Assembly: GCA_900772845.1 (NCBI GenBank)
Contig: CAAGSD010000024.1
Span: 1-43,492, forward strand
Reading direction: 5' to 3'
Source: Lachnospiraceae bacterium
GTDB taxonomy: Bacteria; Bacillota; Clostridia; Lachnospirales; Lachnospiraceae
Length of the DNA: 43,492 nucleotides
This document shows positions 32,462-43,330 of this stretch, one piece after another (within the stretch, counting starts at the first letter, position 1; every line of letters starts with the position of its first letter). Under the pieces are notes generated by a model, which made no database searches, was not told the origin of the DNA, and saw nothing but the letters and a program-made list of their open reading frames with translations. Made by a program: the position numbers and the translations under genes.

Positions 32462-33397
32462 TCATTGAGAACTTACTTCCTCTAATACCCCTTCTATTTC
32501 AGCACGAATTTTCATATATGGTAAGGGCTCATTATGATATGCTTCCCATGGAATATAAATATATATATCATCCTTGTTCGAAAGCATCTGGGACTTAATT
32601 TTTTTTCTCTCTAAGTAATCCTTATCATCTCTACCATAAACTTCTATAACTATTTTTTTATTTGTCCCATCAAATTCTATAATACCATCTTCCAAATATT
32701 TATCTCTATATGCACCATATCCATACTCAAACGGTTTATAAAAGAATGCTCCTCTTTCCTTAAATCCATTTTGATTCATTATTTCACAAATGGCATTATA
32801 CATTTGCACTTCATAATTACTCTCAGAAAATAATCCATAATCATTTACTAAAAGAAATCGCAGGCTATACATTGCATACTTATCTCTAAATCCTGCTAAA
32901 ATAATACTTCTATTAGATAAATCATTAGTCGCATATGTATTTTCGTACTCTTCAAGCGCTCTAATTAACTCTTTTGTATAAACAGGAACTGATAACGCCT
33001 TACCATTTTTCTTTTCTTTTATTACTAAACGTGTAATCTCATCCTCTTCCTTATATGGAGGTATCTCTGCTAATTCTTTGTATACAAATTCCAGACCATC
33101 TTTTTGACGATCTAAATCAGCAATGCTTTTTCTCCTAGCCCCTATCCTTGTCCGCTTTTCAGCCCAAAACATTTTCTTAATCATTACTTCCGTTTTAGGA
33201 TACCCTGTACTATTTTTTCCTTTATAAAATGCAACATGTTTAAATGTGAGCATATTCATCTTCTTTATCATTGCAGAAATTGTAATTTCTCCTTGCTGAT
33301 ACTGAGGATATCTTCTACCTCCTCCACCATGATTTTGTGGAACATTTTCATTTGGTGCATTTTCATCCGGCTCATCGTTGTTTTGATCCCGGTGCAT
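32462..33397 (-). CDS. DUF1173-like C-terminal part with nuclease-like domain
   Basis: 311 residues. After a disordered Asn/Gly-rich start, the C-terminal third has D237-G-I-I-E-F, then a strand K-I-V-I-E252-V-Y-G and a basic helix (YLERKKIKSQML) and IYIPWEA. D...ExY/K with a downstream basic helix resembles PD-(D/E)XK-like folds as in the end of DUF1173 proteins. It follows the 101-aa zinc-finger-like gene with a 9-bp gap. Its ATG lacks a close ribosome binding site, so it is probably coupled. AT-rich cargo. Confidence 0.6.
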   Translation of the reverse strand: MHRDQNNDEPDENAPNENVPQNHGGGGRRYPQYQQGEITISAMIKKMNMLTFKHVAFYKGKNSTGYPKTEVMIKKMFWAEKRTRIGARRKSIADLDRQKDGLEFVYKELAEIPPYKEEDEITRLVIKEKKNGKALSVPVYTKELIRALEEYENTYATNDLSNRSIILAGFRDKYAMYSLRFLLVNDYGLFSESNYEVQMYNAICEIMNQNGFKERGAFFYKPFEYGYGAYRDKYLEDGIIEFDGTNKKIVIEVYGRDDKDYLERKKIKSQMLSNKDDIYIYIPWEAYHNEPLPYMKIRAEIEGVLEEVSSQ

Positions 33398-33406
33398 TAA
33401 TGGTTC

Positions 33407-33712
33407 TTATAAATGCACCCGTACCTCCCCTGTCTCATCATCAATCAAAAATCCTGCATTATACTCACGTTTATCTAAGAATACTTTCGATTTCGGACAC
33501 CAATCCTCGTGATCTGCTTGTTTCCCTTGACTGCATGGATATATTGCCCAATTTCCATTACGCACTTTATATTCACTTACTCCATTACAATTGCAAAAAA
33601 GTTTCACTTTACCATTTTTACACTTTTCATATAATAACTTTTTTTCATCGTTATCCATTTCGTTTGGACATAGTATTTTATTTTCATTGGTTTTTATTCT
33701 AAACTGCGCCAT
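33407..33712 (-). CDS. Zinc-finger-like N-terminal part of a split DUF1173-type protein
   Basis: 101 residues. Cysteines and histidine suited for zinc: C40-x-C42, C60, H68 and C72 (FCNCNGVSEYKV, then YPCSQGKQADHEDWCPKS). This layout, C-x-C, then a Y/G segment, then C and H-x3-C, resembles the N-terminus of DUF1173 proteins as I recall them. The following gene appears to supply the remaining part. GAGGAAAG precedes the start. Confidence 0.6.
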   Translation of the reverse strand: MAQFRIKTNENKILCPNEMDNDEKKLLYEKCKNGKVKLFCNCNGVSEYKVRNGNWAIYPCSQGKQADHEDWCPKSKVFLDKREYNAGFLIDDETGEVRVHL

Positions 33713-33763
33713 TTTTTCTTTCCTCTAAATCAACAATCAATTCACAGATTTCTCTCTTTTAAC

Positions 33764-33792
33764 ATTATACAACAATTTAAATATATCTCCAA
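33764..33792 (-). promoter_or_regulatory. Promoter of the split DUF1173-like pair
   Basis: Minus strand TTGGAG (33792-33787), a 17-bp spacer and TATAAT (33769-33764), 52 bp ahead of the 101-aa gene. Confidence 0.6.
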
Positions 33793-33869
33793 CAGAAATC
33801 CCTTGTCATAGATTTATACTAAGTGTAAATCAAAAAATTTATTTATTAAGTATGCGGAAACAACCCTGA

Positions 33870-34174
33870 TGCATTGTTTCTACATAAATCATTACTAAAT
33901 TCCAACATCTGGGCAATCTGTTTCTCTATCCGCTCTCTTTCAATAGACAATCTGCCGCTTCTTTGTCAGCCACGATCTGACTCAATTTACAAAGTCTGTT
34001 GACATTACAGCCATATCACTTTCAAGCAATAATTTTCATCAACATGAATTTCCTACAACTATTGATACCTATGCCACCTACCTTCTCTCCTTCCTGTAAA
34101 GGAAACGCTACACTGACAAATAGCTTCCTCTCAGTATAAGACTTTGTCAGATTCTCTATGTTAATCATATTCAT
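33870..34174 (-). pseudogene. Collapsed ABC-F gene remnant
   Basis: It begins like the intact ABC-F protein (MNMINIENLTKSYTERKLF, then LQEGEKVG) from an ATG at 34174, but the Walker A is ruined (GINSCRKF) and a TGA follows at 34022. Just downstream, in another frame, C-terminal coiled-coil sequence of the same family appears (MSTDFVKLSQIVADKEAAD). About 500 codons between are gone. The region 33793-34336 otherwise holds only the direct repeats listed below. Confidence 0.85.
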
Positions 34175-34259
34175 GTTATTACATCACTCATTTACTTTAC
34201 CTTTCATTTATACACCTATACACCAAACAAAAAAGTAGTCATCTTTTTGATTATATCCC

Positions 34260-34335
34260 TTGTTACACAATACACAGTATAACGATATTTTTGTGTATCC
34301 AGTACCTTTTACACCTATTTTGTTACTCAATACAC
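34260..34335. repeat. Two 16-bp direct repeats at the element end
   Basis: TTGTTACACAATACAC at 34260-34275 and TTGTTACTCAATACAC at 34320-34335, identical at 15 of 16 positions and exactly 60 bp apart. They lie 34 bp inside the point where the host ABC-F gene is cut. Subterminal repeats of this sort are typical recombinase arm sites of integrative elements. A weaker relative (TACACCTAT) is found at 34211 and, as ACACCTAT, at 34311. Confidence 0.7.
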
Positions 34336-34336
34336 T

Positions 34337-35659
34337 CTATGCACACTTAAAAAGGGGGCTATAGTTTACATCCAAAATCAAAACATTCGGTGCCCCCATC
34401 AGGACCTTGCATAACTGCAATCTGCGCCGTTCTCCGCCGGACAGTTTTCCCAGCTGTCCATACTGGTCTTCTCCGGAAAACAAGAACCGCTCCAGCATTC
34501 TCGCTGCCGTGATCTGTCCGTCCTCCGTAGTGATATATTCTGCCACATCCCGGATATAATCAATGACTCTCTGCTCCGGATGCATCATGGTGTCGTCGAT
34601 CTCCTGGGCATAATATCCCAGCTTCACAGTCTGCCCGATCTCGATATGACCGCTGTCCGGTGTCACTTCTCCCAGGATCATTTTCATCAGGGTGGTCTTG
34701 CCACTGCCGTTGGGTCCGATGAATCCCACTCTGTCATCCTTGCCGAACAGATAGGTAAAATCACGGATCAGGACTTTATCCCCGTAACGCTTGGACACAT
34801 TCTCGATCTCTACCGTGGTCCGGCCCAATCTGGAGGCTGCGGAAGTCAGTTCCACCTTGCCGTCCGTCACCGGCCCTTTGACATTTTTCAGTTCCTCGAA
34901 ACGCTGCAATCTCGCCTTCTGCTTCGTGGAACGGGCTCTGGCGCCACGCTGTACCCAGGCAAGCTCATTTCGTAAAATGTTCAGACGCTTTTTCTCGCTG
35001 GCCTGTGCCATCTCTTCCCGCTGCATTTTCAGTTCCAGATAACCGGAATAGTTGGCATCATAGGAATAGATCTTCCCCTTGTCCAGCTCCAGGATCCGGT
35101 CGGTAACACTGTCCAGAAAATAACGGTCGTGAGTGACCATGATCATGGCGCCTTTTCTGCGGCGCAGCTGCTCCTCCAGCCAGTCGGACATGGAATTGTC
35201 CAGATGGTTGGTAGGCTCATCCAATAATAAAATCTCCGCCGGAGACAACAGTACCGATACCAGCGCCAGACGCTTGCGCTGTCCGCCGGACAGCTGCCCG
35301 CAGGGCTGATCAAATTCCGTAACACCCAGCTTCGTCAGCATGCTTTTAGCATCCGCCTCGATGGTTCCGGCGTTTTCCTCCACACGGTTGCCACGCAGCA
35401 CTGCCTCCAGCACCGTCTCCTCCGGTGCGAACTCCGGATTCTGGGGCAGATAACGCACCAGACAGTGATTTGCCTTGATCACAGTTCCATCATCGGCCTC
35501 CTCTAATCCGGCAACGATCTTCAGTAATGTGGATTTCCCCGTTCCGTTAATACCAATGATTCCGGCTTTTTCTCCTTCCTGTAAGAAGAAGGAGGCTCCG
35601 TCGAAAATCTTGCGGATGCCATAGCTTTTGGTGATATTATCAACAGTCAATATATTCAT
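34337..35659 (-). pseudogene. Host ABC-F gene truncated by element insertion
   Basis: 440 codons remain of about 600. Both Walker A motifs (GINGTGKST, GPNGSGKTT), the first LSGGQRKR and the second LSGGERRR are present. The reading breaks off right after VLILD, where DEPTN should follow; ten foreign codons (VNYSPLFKCA) then lead to a stop. The switch lies near 34369-34370, which I take as the element boundary. Start at 35659 follows GAGGTAGTACAG. GC-rich compared with the element copy. The missing end may lie beyond the left end of the element. Confidence 0.85.
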
Positions 35660-35812
35660 CTGTACTACCTCATATTTTCTGATTTTTTTCAGAGTTAATG
35701 ATCCGGATAGCTTATCCGTATTTTTTCTCAAAGAATCGCATCTTTTTTTCGTGCGATGAGTCACAAATGTAGTATACTATAAATAATCTATTTTAGGAAA
35801 GAAGGTTTTCGC

Positions 35813-37801
35813 ATGAACTTAAAAGATGCTGCTGCGAATCTGAATCAGGCACACCCGGAAGACACCCTGCATCCCCTCTATACTCCCTGGGGCGAGATGC
35901 TGATGCGCTCCGGTTCCTATGACGATATCCTGTCCGAATATCCTCGTCCTCAGATGAAACGATCGGATTATCATATATTGAATGGTCTCTGGGAATATGC
36001 CTTTGTGCCTGCGGACGGCAGTAAGGCTTCGGAGGATCCTGCATCTTTTATCTCTCAGGGTAGTATCCGGGTTCCTTTTTCGCCGGAAGCCTTGCTTTCC
36101 GGAGTTCACAGACGGCTGGAACCCACGGAGTACCTGTGGTACCACCGGGAACTCTCTTTTTCCGCAGAAGAACTTTCCCAAAAAGGGGAAAATATGCACT
36201 GCATTCTGCATTTTGACGCAGTAGATCAGGAGGCAGCCGTCTTCCTCGGCACAAAAAAGCTTGGCACTCACAGCGGCGGCTACCTTCCTTTTTCCTTAGA
36301 CATCACAGAATATGTAAACGCAGATCCGGTATCTCTCTATGTAAAAGTCCGGGATCTGACCGACACCGGCTACGCCACCAGAGGAAAACAGACCCTGACT
36401 CGTGGTGGCATGTTCTACACCGCACAGAGCGGCATCTGGCAGAGCGTCTGGTACGAATGGGTTCCGGAAAATTATGTGATCAATTATAAGATCACTCCTC
36501 AGTATGACAGGGCTTCCGTAACCTTCATCCTGTGTTCTCCCAAGCCGTTCAGCCACCTGGAGTTCCGGGTAAGTGCACCCTCCTGCGATGGAACTCTTGC
36601 GCCGGAAAATACCGCTTCACCCATGCAAATGCGTATGCGAAAGCTTTCCGAGCAAAAAGATTCCCTGGGTCTCACACATACCACGGTAATTCTCTCTTTT
36701 CCCGCCAGCGTCACCTATTCCGCTACGGCTCCCGCAGATCTGCCGGATCCGGTGAATTTTAAACCTTGGACTCCAGAACATCCCTGGCTGTATCCTTTTA
36801 CCCTGACGGCCGATAGCGATACGGTGGAAGGGTATTTTGCCATGCGCTGCTACACCATAGAGCGAGATTCTAAGGGTATCCCCCGCTTCTGCCTGAATCA
36901 CAGGCCTTATTTTCTCCATGGGATCCTGGATCAGGGCTACTGGTCCGACGGGCTGATGACCGCTCCCTGCGATGAGGCCTTTGTCTATGATATCAGCCTC
37001 ACAAAAGGGCTGGGCTTCAACATGCTCCGGAAGCATATCAAGATCGAGTCTCTGCGCTGGTATTATCACTGCGATCGTCTGGGAATGATCGTATGGCAGG
37101 ATATGGTCAGCGGCGGCTCTACTTATCATATGCCCTGGGTGTGCTATATGCCCACGCTGTTCCCCCACATGTCAGCCCACACGAAGGATAATCATTATGA
37201 GCTGTTCTCCCGTGGCTCCGAGGAAGGCCGGAAAAGCTGGGAGCAGGAGTGTCTGGACACCATAGATCACCTGTACAATGTCCCTTCCATCGCTGTGTGG
37301 GTACCGTTTAATGAAGGCTGGGGACAGTTTGATGCCGCACGCATTGCGAAAATGGTGGCAAAAAAAGACCCCACCCGTCCGGTAGATCATGCCAGCGGCT
37401 GGTTCGACCAGAAAGGCGGGGATTTCCGCAGTATTCATAATTATTTCCGTCCGTTGCAGGTGAAGTTGGACGGGAAACGTGCTTTCGTCATCTCGGAATA
37501 TGGTGGCTACGCCTGCCACATCGACGGGCATTCCAGTGTGGACCGGGTCTACGGATATCAGAAATATGACACCCCTGAGGACATGGCTGCTGCCCTGAAG
37601 CAGTTATTCTCAAAACAGTTATTTCCTTTGATCTCAAAGGGCTTGAGCGGTGCGGTATACACGCAGCTGTCCGATGTAGAGGAAGAGGTGAACGGCCTGG
37701 TAACTTATGACCGGCGTATCGTCAAACTGCCTGTGGGGCATCCGTTTGCGGCGCCATCCTCTTTTGCAGCACCTTACTCACATGGAAATAAGCCGGAATA
37801 A
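35813..37801 (+). CDS. Glycoside hydrolase family 2 enzyme
   Basis: 662 residues, the only substantial plus-strand gene. An N-terminal sugar-binding jelly roll (about 40-190), an immunoglobulin-like domain, then a TIM barrel. The acid/base Glu is in VPFNEGWGQFD (near residue 501) and the nucleophile Glu in VISEYGGY (near 562), as in GH2 beta-galactosidases and beta-glucuronidases. No signal peptide, so cytoplasmic. Substrate cannot be told from sequence. GAAAGAAGG precedes the ATG, and TATACT/TATAAA sits at 35773-35783 as a possible -10. The end overlaps the MATE gene by 80 bp. Confidence 0.9.
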   Translation: MNLKDAAANLNQAHPEDTLHPLYTPWGEMLMRSGSYDDILSEYPRPQMKRSDYHILNGLWEYAFVPADGSKASEDPASFISQGSIRVPFSPEALLSGVHRRLEPTEYLWYHRELSFSAEELSQKGENMHCILHFDAVDQEAAVFLGTKKLGTHSGGYLPFSLDITEYVNADPVSLYVKVRDLTDTGYATRGKQTLTRGGMFYTAQSGIWQSVWYEWVPENYVINYKITPQYDRASVTFILCSPKPFSHLEFRVSAPSCDGTLAPENTASPMQMRMRKLSEQKDSLGLTHTTVILSFPASVTYSATAPADLPDPVNFKPWTPEHPWLYPFTLTADSDTVEGYFAMRCYTIERDSKGIPRFCLNHRPYFLHGILDQGYWSDGLMTAPCDEAFVYDISLTKGLGFNMLRKHIKIESLRWYYHCDRLGMIVWQDMVSGGSTYHMPWVCYMPTLFPHMSAHTKDNHYELFSRGSEEGRKSWEQECLDTIDHLYNVPSIAVWVPFNEGWGQFDAARIAKMVAKKDPTRPVDHASGWFDQKGGDFRSIHNYFRPLQVKLDGKRAFVISEYGGYACHIDGHSSVDRVYGYQKYDTPEDMAAALKQLFSKQLFPLISKGLSGAVYTQLSDVEEEVNGLVTYDRRIVKLPVGHPFAAPSSFAAPYSHGNKPE

Positions 37802-39086
37802 GGAATGCATCTGCCATGATCCAGGCAATGGGGCTTCCCAGGCATACCCCGGTGAAGCCGATGATGGGCACCAGTCCGAAACCCGCCAGGGATCTTGCGA
37901 TCATCTCGAAGACGCCTGCTAAAATTGCGAACTTCGGGAAGCCCATACCCTGGATCAGGAAACGGACAATATTCACTAATGCCAGTGGAATATAGAATGC
38001 CGTATTCCATAATAAGAAAGCACGCACGTTGGCAATGATCTCTGCCTCGCCGCTGTCCACGAACAGCTGCGCCAGCGGACCGCCGAAAAATACCGCAATC
38101 AGAAAGGCAATGACGGAATATCCCACGCCCAGTGTTACACAAGCTTTCAGTCCCTTGCCAAGACGATCCAGTTTACCGGCGCCCACGTTCTGTCCGCCGT
38201 AGGTCGCCATGGTGGAACCCATGGCATCAAAAGGACAGGCTAAGAAGTTACCGATCTTGCCACCTGCGGTCATGGCCGCAACTGCCGCAGAACCTAAGGT
38301 GTTGGCTGCAGTCTGTAAGATTACGCTGCCAATGGCTGTAATGGAATATTGTAAGCCCATGGGCACTCCCATGCCGCACAGCACCATCATCATGTGCCCG
38401 TCCACTTTCCATTCTTCCCTGCGGATCCGCAGGATCTCGAATTTTTTCACCATATAGACCAGACATGCCACACCGGAGACTCCCTGGGAGATCACCGTTG
38501 CCCAGGCTGCCCCCGCCACACCCATATGCAAGGAGATAATAAAATACAGATCCAGCACAATGTTGATGACGGAAGACAATACCAGAAATACCACAGGGGT
38601 CTTGCTGTCACCGGTGGCGCGGATCACACCTGCCACGATATTATACAGATACACAGTAGGGATACCGATGAAAATAATAAAAATATAATCGTAGGCGCCG
38701 TCAATGATATTGGCCGGGGTCTTCATCCATACCAGAATATCCCGGCACAGGATCGCTGTTACAACAGTCATGATGACGGAAAAGGCAAGTCCCAGCCAGG
38801 CGCAGTTAGCCACGTATTTCCGCATACCTACATAATCTCCGGCGCCGAATTTATGGGACACGGGGATGGCAAATCCATTGCAGACGCCCATACAGAAACC
38901 GATGACCAGGAAGTTGATGGAGCCGGTGGAACCCACTGCTGCCAGATCATCCACGCCTAAGAAACGTCCTACGATCATGGTGTCCACCAGATTGTAGAAC
39001 TGCTGGAATAAAAATCCAAATAATAACGGCACAGCAAAGCTGATGATAAGTTTCATGGGGCTTCCTTTTGTCAGGTCTTTTGTCAT
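37722..39086 (-). CDS. MATE family efflux transporter
   Basis: 454 residues with about 12 membrane helices. The N-terminal repeat contains FNLVDTMIVGRFLG-like YNLVDTMIVGRFLGVDDLAA and the second half a matching pattern (AAVAAMTAGGKI), typical of NorM/DinF-type MATE proteins exchanging cations for drugs or metabolites. It runs opposite to the GH2 gene and shares its last 80 bp. Start fixed by AGAGAGG; a near-consensus promoter lies 90 bp upstream. Confidence 0.92.
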   Translation of the reverse strand: MTKDLTKGSPMKLIISFAVPLLFGFLFQQFYNLVDTMIVGRFLGVDDLAAVGSTGSINFLVIGFCMGVCNGFAIPVSHKFGAGDYVGMRKYVANCAWLGLAFSVIMTVVTAILCRDILVWMKTPANIIDGAYDYIFIIFIGIPTVYLYNIVAGVIRATGDSKTPVVFLVLSSVINIVLDLYFIISLHMGVAGAAWATVISQGVSGVACLVYMVKKFEILRIRREEWKVDGHMMMVLCGMGVPMGLQYSITAIGSVILQTAANTLGSAAVAAMTAGGKIGNFLACPFDAMGSTMATYGGQNVGAGKLDRLGKGLKACVTLGVGYSVIAFLIAVFFGGPLAQLFVDSGEAEIIANVRAFLLWNTAFYIPLALVNIVRFLIQGMGFPKFAILAGVFEMIARSLAGFGLVPIIGFTGVCLGSPIAWIMADAFLIPAYFHVSKVLQKRMAPQTDAPQAV

Positions 39087-39174
39087 GATAATTTCCTCTC
39101 TGAATTTTCCTGTAAGTACTGTATCTATCAGTATTTCCTGTTATTTTTTGTATCTCTTTCTTTCTATCGTTGAG

Positions 39175-39203
39175 AGTATATACGCAGCGTTTCAAAATTG
39201 CAA
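39175..39203 (-). promoter_or_regulatory. Promoter of the MATE transporter gene
   Basis: Minus strand TTGCAA (39203-39198), a 17-bp spacer and TATACT (39180-39175). Confidence 0.75.
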
Positions 39204-39324
39204 TATCTTTTTTGCAGATTTTATATTTTTTGCTCCTTATATTTATGTGGTGATTCTCTCTGTTTTCTTAATGTTTATGAATGTTCTGCCTTTGGATTAC
39301 AACGGCGCCGCTAGGCGCACCACG

Positions 39325-39364
39325 AAAAGACCCCTGCCAGGTAATCCCGGCAGAGGCCTCTTTT
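39325..39364. terminator. Bidirectional terminator after the isomerase operon
   Basis: AAAAGA-CCCCTGCC pairs with GGCAGAGG-(CC)-TCTTTT (one mismatch and a small bulge), with a run of T on either strand. It separates the isomerase gene from the MATE promoter region. The rest of 39204-39399 holds nothing else I can name. Confidence 0.6.
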
Positions 39365-39399
39365 ATGATTCTATTCGTTATGTAGGTTACTATTCCACC

Positions 39400-40884
<1,485 letters not shown>

Positions 40885-40994
40885 TTTGTAATCCTCCTAT
40901 TTATGTTTTCTTTTTCTCTATACCATTTATTTTACCGCCTGTTTTCATCCATTCACGGAATCCTCCGGCGTTCAAATCTTACGAATTATTACGT

Positions 40995-41636
40995 TTATTT
41001 GCTCACATCCAGATTCTCTCCGGTCAGTCCGATAAAGCTTCCCTCTGGAAGACCGCCCTCCGCATGACCGATCAGCCACTTGTTCGTAGCGGCAAGCAGT
41101 GCATCCTCACTGGGTGCTTTGCCCTGCTCCACCTTCTGGTGTGTTCCTTCTAACGGATAATTAGTGCCCTGAGGTAATACAATGGCTACCTGGAATCCCT
41201 GACCGTCTACTCCACAGGGAGCATAATGCAGAGATGTTGCAAATACTTCCACACCGGTTCCCGCCGGTACTAAAAATGCCTCCATCTTAGAAGTATCATA
41301 TGTAAAATCCTCTGCCACATCCCCTAACTGTCCCAGGATCAGGATGGCATCCGTTGCTGCCACATTGATCTCAGAACTTCTATGATACTCTACGGCATTG
41401 AGTTTGGAATTATGGCCATTGCAGTAACCAATCTGTACGGGCATCTCTCCGTAAGTGATCGTCTCCAGTTCCTTTTTCACAGGTAATGCTTCCAGTGCAT
41501 TGATCCCGGGCTCATATACCACACCCTCGGGAACCGGCGTCTTTTTCATTTCTTCCACCAGCTGTGTGAAATCCACATTGGTGATCACTCTGCCATACTT
41601 ACGGAATGCAGGATCTTTTACAGATAAAATTTTCAT
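40995..41636 (-). CDS. DUF4867 family protein
   Basis: 213 residues. Cupin-like beta-rich middle (EAFLVPAGTGVEVFATSLHY, APCGVDGQGFQVAIVLPQG), agreeing with DUF4867, a family I recall from sugar-isomerase/kinase operons in Clostridia. Perhaps a sugar mutarotase or lyxose-isomerase-like cupin; the function is not established. It sits between the kinase and isomerase genes, with GGTAGAGCAGC as a modest ribosome binding site. Confidence 0.75.
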   Translation of the reverse strand: MKILSVKDPAFRKYGRVITNVDFTQLVEEMKKTPVPEGVVYEPGINALEALPVKKELETITYGEMPVQIGYCNGHNSKLNAVEYHRSSEINVAATDAILILGQLGDVAEDFTYDTSKMEAFLVPAGTGVEVFATSLHYAPCGVDGQGFQVAIVLPQGTNYPLEGTHQKVEQGKAPSEDALLAATNKWLIGHAEGGLPEGSFIGLTGENLDVSK

Positions 41637-41724
41637 GCTGCTCTACCAACCTTTCTCTATTATAGCTCAAACTTAAACTTACGAGGTTCATTTTATTATG
41701 CAGTTGTTTGATTTTTCTACGGCA

Positions 41725-43194
41725 TTATTTTAGGATCTCAAACAGCGGCTTGCACGCCGGATAGATCTGACGGAACTTCTGATAGCGTTCTTCATATTTT
41801 GCTACCAGCTCCGGATCCGGTTCTACAGTTCCGGTGACTTTCACGAACTTCTCTGCGATCTCTTCCACGCTTGCATATTCCCCGCAGGCTACCGCTGCCA
41901 ACATGGCACCGCCCATAGCCGGGCCTTCTTCGCTCTCGATCACATCCACCTTCAGGTTCAGGATGTTGGCGATCATCTTTTTCCACAGAGGGCTCTTGGC
42001 TCCGCCGCCGCAGATCTTGGTCCGCTCCAGATGGATACCCAGAGATTTCGCCACTTCCAGGGAATCACGCAATGCAAATGCCACGCCTTCCAGTACCGCC
42101 TGTGTCATATCGGCTCTGGTGGTATCCATGGTCATGCCGATAAAAGTACCTCTGGCATTGGGATCATTATGAGGAGAACGCTCTCCCATGAGATACGGCA
42201 GGAAATACACATGATTCTCGCCAAGCTTCTCGATCTGCGCCTGCTCTGCCGCATAATCTTTTGTTCCGATGATCTCGTCCATCCACCATTTATTACAGGA
42301 AGCGGCACTCAGCATACAGCCCATGAGGTGATAATGACCGTCTGCATGTGCAAAGGAATGCAGTGCATTATGCTGATCCACGCCAAAATGGTTGGAAGAA
42401 ATGAAGATCGTTCCACTGGTCCCCAAAGAGATGTTACACATATTGTCTCCCACGGTTCCGGTGCCCACTGCAGCTGCCGCATTGTCTCCGGCTCCCGCTG
42501 CCACTACCACATTTGCGGGAATTCCCAGTTCGGCAGCCACCTCCGGCAATACACAGCCGACCTTTTCGTAGCTCTCATAGCAGGTAGCCAGCTGATCCTC
42601 CGTCACACCGCAGATCTCACACATTTCTTTCGACCAGCAGCGGTTCTTCACATCAAACAATAACATACCGGAAGCATCCGATACATCCGTACAATGCACA
42701 CCGGTCAGACGGTAAGCGATGTAGTCCTTCGGCAGCATGATCTTTTTGATCCTTGCAAAATTCTCCGGCTCATTCTTTTTCACCCAGAGAATCTTCGGCG
42801 CCGTAAAACCGGTAAAAGAAATATTCGCCGTATATTCGGAAAGCTTCTCCTTGCCGATCACGTTGTTCAGATAATCGCATTCCTCTGTGGTTCTACCGTC
42901 ATTCCAGAGAATCGCCGGACGGATCACCTGATCCTTCTCATCCAGGATCACCAGACCATGCATCTGTCCTCCGAAGCTGATACCTGCCACCTGGCTCTTG
43001 TCCGCATCTTTCAAAAGCTCCTTTATGCCTTCCATGGTCTGCTCATACCAGTCCTCCGGCTTCTGTTCCGACCAGCCGGGGTGTGGGAAATACAGTGGAT
43101 ATTCCCGGGATACAATATTCCTTATCTTCCCTTCACTGTCCATTAAAAGCAGTTTTACTGCTGAGGTTCCCAGATCGATTCCTATGTATAACAT
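41725..43194 (-). CDS. xylB: Xylulokinase-type FGGY carbohydrate kinase
   Basis: 489 residues, normal length for xylulokinase. N-terminal ATP/sugar domain YIGIDLGTSAVKLLL, substrate loop GISFGGQMHGLV with ILWNDGRT, phosphate loop NISLGTSGTIF and the FGGY C-terminal CGGGAKSPLWKKM. Phosphorylates a ketose, usually D-xylulose. Start at 43194 fixed by GGGAGGAAG 5 nt upstream; a longer frame up to 43398 runs through the promoter and is not used. First gene of the sugar operon. Given the isomerase partner, another ketose is possible. Confidence 0.9.
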   Translation of the reverse strand: MLYIGIDLGTSAVKLLLMDSEGKIRNIVSREYPLYFPHPGWSEQKPEDWYEQTMEGIKELLKDADKSQVAGISFGGQMHGLVILDEKDQVIRPAILWNDGRTTEECDYLNNVIGKEKLSEYTANISFTGFTAPKILWVKKNEPENFARIKKIMLPKDYIAYRLTGVHCTDVSDASGMLLFDVKNRCWSKEMCEICGVTEDQLATCYESYEKVGCVLPEVAAELGIPANVVVAAGAGDNAAAAVGTGTVGDNMCNISLGTSGTIFISSNHFGVDQHNALHSFAHADGHYHLMGCMLSAASCNKWWMDEIIGTKDYAAEQAQIEKLGENHVYFLPYLMGERSPHNDPNARGTFIGMTMDTTRADMTQAVLEGVAFALRDSLEVAKSLGIHLERTKICGGGAKSPLWKKMIANILNLKVDVIESEEGPAMGGAMLAAVACGEYASVEEIAEKFVKVTGTVEPDPELVAKYEERYQKFRQIYPACKPLFEILK

Positions 43195-43273
43195 GAATCT
43201 TCCTCCCATCATTTTTTGCTCTGTGTCCCAATACTTTTTTGTTTCATTCCGTGCCCGTGCACGTTGTAGTTTT

Positions 43274-43302
43274 ATCATAACGTCTCTGAGAAAGTTTTTC
43301 AA
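43274..43302 (-). promoter_or_regulatory. Promoter of the sugar operon
   Basis: Minus strand TTGAAA (43302-43297), a 17-bp spacer and TATGAT (43279-43274), about 80 bp upstream of the kinase start. Confidence 0.75.
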
Positions 43303-43330
43303 GTAGAACTTTTTATCTTTTCCAGATTTT

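Noticed and set aside
1..34369. Prophage interpretation of the integrated region
   Set aside because: No capsid, terminase, portal or tail genes; relaxase, VirB4, VirB6 and pilus genes indicate a conjugative element.
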